From contig JBBIKC010000065.1 in assembly GCA_037445635.1 (NCBI GenBank), forward strand, positions 1 to 6,503: a stretch of 6,503 nt of DNA. The letters run 5' to 3'. The notes under the pieces are model-generated. The model saw only the letters and a program-made list of their open reading frames with translations. It was not told the origin of the DNA and made no database searches. Of this stretch, positions 5,017-6,503 are shown in pieces (positions within the stretch are counted from its first letter, which is position 1; every line of letters begins with the position of its first letter). Source of the DNA: JBFMCC01 sp037445635. GTDB lineage: Bacteria > Chloroflexota > Anaerolineae > Anaerolineales > Villigracilaceae. Made by a program: the position numbers and the translations under genes.

Positions 5017-5022
5017 CTCCTT
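5017..5022 (-). promoter_or_regulatory. Ribosome-binding site of the acetyltransferase remnant
   Basis: AAGGAG on the minus strand lies 6 bases before ATG 5010. It rules against the upstream in-frame ATG at 5037 as the main start. Confidence 0.7.
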
Positions 5023-5112
5023 AGCACGATTAAACACTATGCCGGAAATTTGTTGACGAGTTCACTTTCCAGGCTTTGGAAGCCATTACGTGGAATCGGC
5101 CGCGTGCGGGCC

Positions 5113-5622
5113 TCAGAATCGCAGATACCGGGCGATGCCCATCAGTATGGTGGCGACGATCAGGCAGTAGGCATTGATCGTCGAGATGGTCTTTTGTTTG
5201 TTTCGCAGGGCAGCCATCTGTGTCTGTTGTTCCGGGGTGGGAGGACCCTTGAACTGTGCGGCAAGTTTTCCCATCTCGGCCCCAAGGCGTGGGATCATCG
5301 AGCCGGCAACCAGTCCGATCATTGCAACGACCGCCCCGATTCCGAACCCGATGCCCGGCCCGGCGCTCATCCACGCGGAGGTAAACCCGTTCGAGTCGAT
5401 CCAATATAATATCGCGCCTGCGATCACGGTCGAGTAACCTGCTGTCAGCATTGTGGCGCTGAATTTGCTCTGGGTCATCAGATGCCCCATGACCTTTTGG
5501 CCCGCCTCTGCTGTGGCGCTGACAGCCGGGCTGATGAAATAGGTCATTGCCAGCGCCGCGCCCACCCAGAAAACGCCCCCGAGGACATGGACAAGTCGTA
5601 AAATTATTGTCAGGTATTCCAT
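5113..5622 (-). CDS. Four-helix integral membrane protein, CopD/DUF2269-like
   Basis: A 169-residue membrane protein with four hydrophobic segments at about residues 5-30, 56-75, 89-110 and 148-166. A polar, glutamine-rich loop (111-145) lies between the third and fourth. The first helix, LRLVHVLGGVFWVGAAL (8-24), with its histidine and F-W-x-G pattern, resembles the first helix of the CopD and DUF2269 families of small membrane proteins, some of which are thought to bind haem or copper. The match is partial, and I would not assign an activity. The start ATG 5622 has GAGGTGA at 5633-5627 upstream. The gene stands alone: the terminator at 5743-5766 separates it from the gene upstream, and 102 bases separate it from the acetyltransferase remnant downstream. 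Confidence 0.7.
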   Translation of the reverse strand: MEYLTIILRLVHVLGGVFWVGAALAMTYFISPAVSATAEAGQKVMGHLMTQSKFSATMLTAGYSTVIAGAILYWIDSNGFTSAWMSAGPGIGFGIGAVVAMIGLVAGSMIPRLGAEMGKLAAQFKGPPTPEQQTQMAALRNKQKTISTINAYCLIVATILMGIARYLRF

Positions 5623-5730
5623 GACTTCACCTCTAAATGGATTTGTTTTATGTTATTCGAATCAACCCCGATGGAAACGAACAGACGCGCGGTTGGTTCT
5701 GATGAAACAATTTCTCATCACAAATTGGAA

Positions 5731-5766
5731 AATATATAAGAAGCCCCCAGTCGCGCGACCGGGGGC
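5731..5766 (-). terminator. Rho-independent terminator of the two-helix membrane protein gene
   Basis: Read on the minus strand, GCCCCCGGTC pairs with GACTGGGGGC around the loop GCGC, a 10-bp GC-rich stem with one G-U pair. A T-rich tail, TTCTTATATATT (5742-5731), follows. On the plus strand the same position would be an A-C mismatch, so the structure favours the minus transcript. It lies about 30 bases after the stop of the gene at 5796. Confidence 0.85.
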
Positions 5767-5795
5767 GTGTCAACGACTGGGAGTGAGTGGAAAGG

Positions 5796-5966
5796 TTAGA
5801 GGCCCTTTACCAACAGGCCAAGGGCAAGCAGGGCAAAGCCCGCGAACGCGAGCCAGAACGCGTAAGCCGCAAGTGCGCTAACCAGGCCAGCGCCGCCGAG
5901 CAGGCCGAGCAAGCCGAGAACAACCGCGATCCAGAAAGTAATTGCTTTGGGGGGAGTAAGTTTCAT
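5796..5966 (-). CDS. Small two-helix membrane protein
   Basis: A 56-residue protein made almost wholly of two hydrophobic helices, about residues 9-29 and 33-54, after a short basic start MKLTPPK and ending in KGL. I associate this kind of protein with Anaerolineae genomes but know no function for it. ATG 5966 is preferred because AAAGGAG ends 7 bases upstream. ATG 5972 would leave only 1 base, and the frame's earlier ATG at 6023 has no ribosome-binding site. It has its own promoter (6057-6030) and its own terminator (5766-5731), which supports it as a real, separately expressed gene despite its size. Codon use is unremarkable. The alanine, leucine and glycine content suits close helix packing or oligomerisation. 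Confidence 0.75.
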   Translation of the reverse strand: MKLTPPKAITFWIAVVLGLLGLLGGAGLVSALAAYAFWLAFAGFALLALGLLVKGL

Positions 5967-5973
5967 CTTCATT

Positions 5974-5980
5974 CTCCTTT
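5974..5980 (-). promoter_or_regulatory. Ribosome-binding site deciding the start of the two-helix protein
   Basis: AAAGGAG on the minus strand is 7 bases from ATG 5966 and only 1 base from ATG 5972, so 5966 is the likely start. Confidence 0.75.
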
Positions 5981-6029
5981 GGGATAATGTATGAGATACA
6001 GACTTCACATCCAGCGTTGACACTCTTAT

Positions 6030-6057
6030 ATTATAGAGGTTATTTTACTAAAATCAA
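6030..6057 (-). promoter_or_regulatory. Sigma-70 promoter of the two-helix membrane protein gene
   Basis: On the minus strand TTGATT (6057-6052) and a perfect TATAAT (6035-6030) are 16 bp apart. Transcription would start near 6022, giving a leader of about 56 nt. Confidence 0.65.
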
Positions 6058-6134
6058 CCTTTGCGGAGGGACTCTAACCTTCGACATTTGCGACTCAAAT
6101 TACGGAGAAATTCGCACAGAATCGGTATGAATTT

Positions 6135-6147
6135 GGGATATAATCCC
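6135..6147 (+). promoter_or_regulatory. -10 element of the E1-alpha gene, set in a small palindrome
   Basis: A perfect TATAAT at 6139-6144 is embedded in GGGAT-ATA-ATCCC (6135-6147), an exact inverted repeat. No good -35 is seen at 16-18 bp. Transcription would start near 6151, giving a leader of about 106 nt. The palindrome across the -10 could be a repressor site or chance. Confidence 0.5.
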
Positions 6148-6170
6148 GTCCCTGAAACTGAGCGCACCAC

Positions 6171-6193
6171 AACGCCGGGGCTTCCCCGGTGTT
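6171..6193 (+). other. Leader hairpin 1 before the E1-alpha gene
   Basis: AACGCCGGGG (6171-6180) pairs with CCCCGGTGTT (6184-6193) around a CTT loop: ten base pairs including one G-U. The bases after it (ATTTTG) are only weakly T-rich, so it could be an attenuator or a plain stabilising hairpin. Confidence 0.55.
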
Positions 6194-6209
6194 ATTTTGC
6201 CTGAAATAG

Positions 6210-6240
6210 TCCAGTTTGGCGCGGGAGGTCGTGCCCTGGA
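6210..6240 (+). other. Leader hairpin 2 before the E1-alpha gene
   Basis: TCCAG (6210-6214) pairs with CTGGA (6236-6240), and GGCGCG (6218-6223) with CGTGCC (6230-6235), leaving a TTT bulge on the left arm. The six-base loop is GGAGGT, a Shine-Dalgarno-like sequence with no start codon at the right distance. The real ribosome-binding site lies just downstream. Confidence 0.45.
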
Positions 6241-6256
6241 AATCAGCGGAGTTCTA

Positions 6257-6503
6257 ATGAAGAAGGAACAATTACTTGATTTGTACTACCAAATGGTTCT
6301 CATTCGCCGCGTGGAAGAACGCGGGGCGGAGTTGTACCAGGCTGGCAAGATCGGCGGCTTCATGCACCTGTACATCGGACAGGAGGCCGTCTCGACGGGA
6401 CTGATCGCGGCCCGCGAACCGCGCGACCGCGTGATCACCGCGTATCGTGACCACGGCGTGGCGTTGAATTGCGGCATCTCAGCCAATGAAGTGATGGCGG
6501 AAT
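6257..6503 (+). CDS. pdhA: Pyruvate/2-oxoacid dehydrogenase E1 component, alpha subunit (partial)
   Basis: The first 82 codons of a thiamine-diphosphate-dependent E1 alpha subunit; the gene runs off the right edge. Seen: MKKEQLLDLYYQMVLIRRVEER (the start helix usual for bacterial E1-alpha), GGFMHLYIGQEAVSTGL (residues 33-49), and TAYRDHG (61-67), where the Tyr-Arg pair and His contribute to the cofactor site in known structures. With an E1-beta partner it would decarboxylate pyruvate and pass the acetyl group to lipoylated E2, giving acetyl-CoA in the cytoplasm. The sequence available cannot separate pyruvate dehydrogenase from acetoin dehydrogenase (AcoA) or a branched-chain enzyme, so the symbol is tentative. 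ATG 6257 is chosen because CGGAG ends 5 bases upstream and the conserved start helix begins there. A leader of about 106 nt with two hairpins precedes it. Confidence 0.85.
   Translation, partial: MKKEQLLDLYYQMVLIRRVEERGAELYQAGKIGGFMHLYIGQEAVSTGLIAAREPRDRVITAYRDHGVALNCGISANEVMAE

Noticed and set aside
6017..6046. Plus-strand TTGACA at 6017-6022 as the -35 of an E1-alpha promoter.
   Set aside because: The best -10 at the right distance (TTATTT/TATTTT) is poor, while a perfect TATAAT lies nearer the gene at 6139.

Overview
This window reads as bacterial chromosome of moderate to high GC. I infer an Anaerolineae-like member of the Chloroflexota, with moderate confidence. The grounds are the overall gene repertoire, the density of short palindromic and dispersed intergenic repeats, and a tiny two-helix membrane protein of a type I associate with that group. 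No rRNA, tRNA, CRISPR array, transposase or phage gene is visible.

Left part (1-1379). The 3' end of a flavoprotein gene, best matched to L-aspartate oxidase (nadB), enters from the left edge. A palindromic intergenic stretch follows. Next comes a compact two-gene toxin-antitoxin-type module: a DUF433 antitoxin and a DUF5615 PIN-like toxin, six bases apart, with their own extended -10 promoter. Related direct repeats lie on both sides of this module. Downstream is a gene-free 317-bp stretch rich in nested inverted repeats, resembling a small non-autonomous element.

Middle part (1380-4464). A histone-deacetylase-superfamily enzyme, closest to acetylpolyamine amidohydrolase, lies on the minus strand. 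It is divergent from a YdjA-like nitroreductase, and their -10 elements overlap. The nitroreductase converges on a DUF1684 protein across a bidirectional terminator. The DUF1684 gene appears to be transcribed leaderless. It is divergent from a membrane-anchored helix-hairpin-helix protein with a near-consensus sigma-70 promoter, and a LacI/cre-like palindrome sits between the two promoters.

Right part (4465-6503). Three minus-strand units follow: a decayed GNAT-type acetyltransferase gene with an in-frame TAG and no catalytic domain, a four-helix membrane protein, and a 56-residue two-helix membrane protein with its own promoter and terminator. On the plus strand, the 5' end of a pyruvate dehydrogenase E1-alpha type gene runs off the right edge, preceded by a leader of about 106 nt with two predicted hairpins.

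Most units are monocistronic or two-gene and alternate in strand, so this looks like ordinary chromosome with small accessory insertions, not one large operon. I see no obviously new multi-gene system. The best leads are the repeat-flanked toxin-antitoxin cassette with its adjoining palindromic element, the heptamer expansion inside the deacetylase gene, and the structured leader before the E1-alpha gene.
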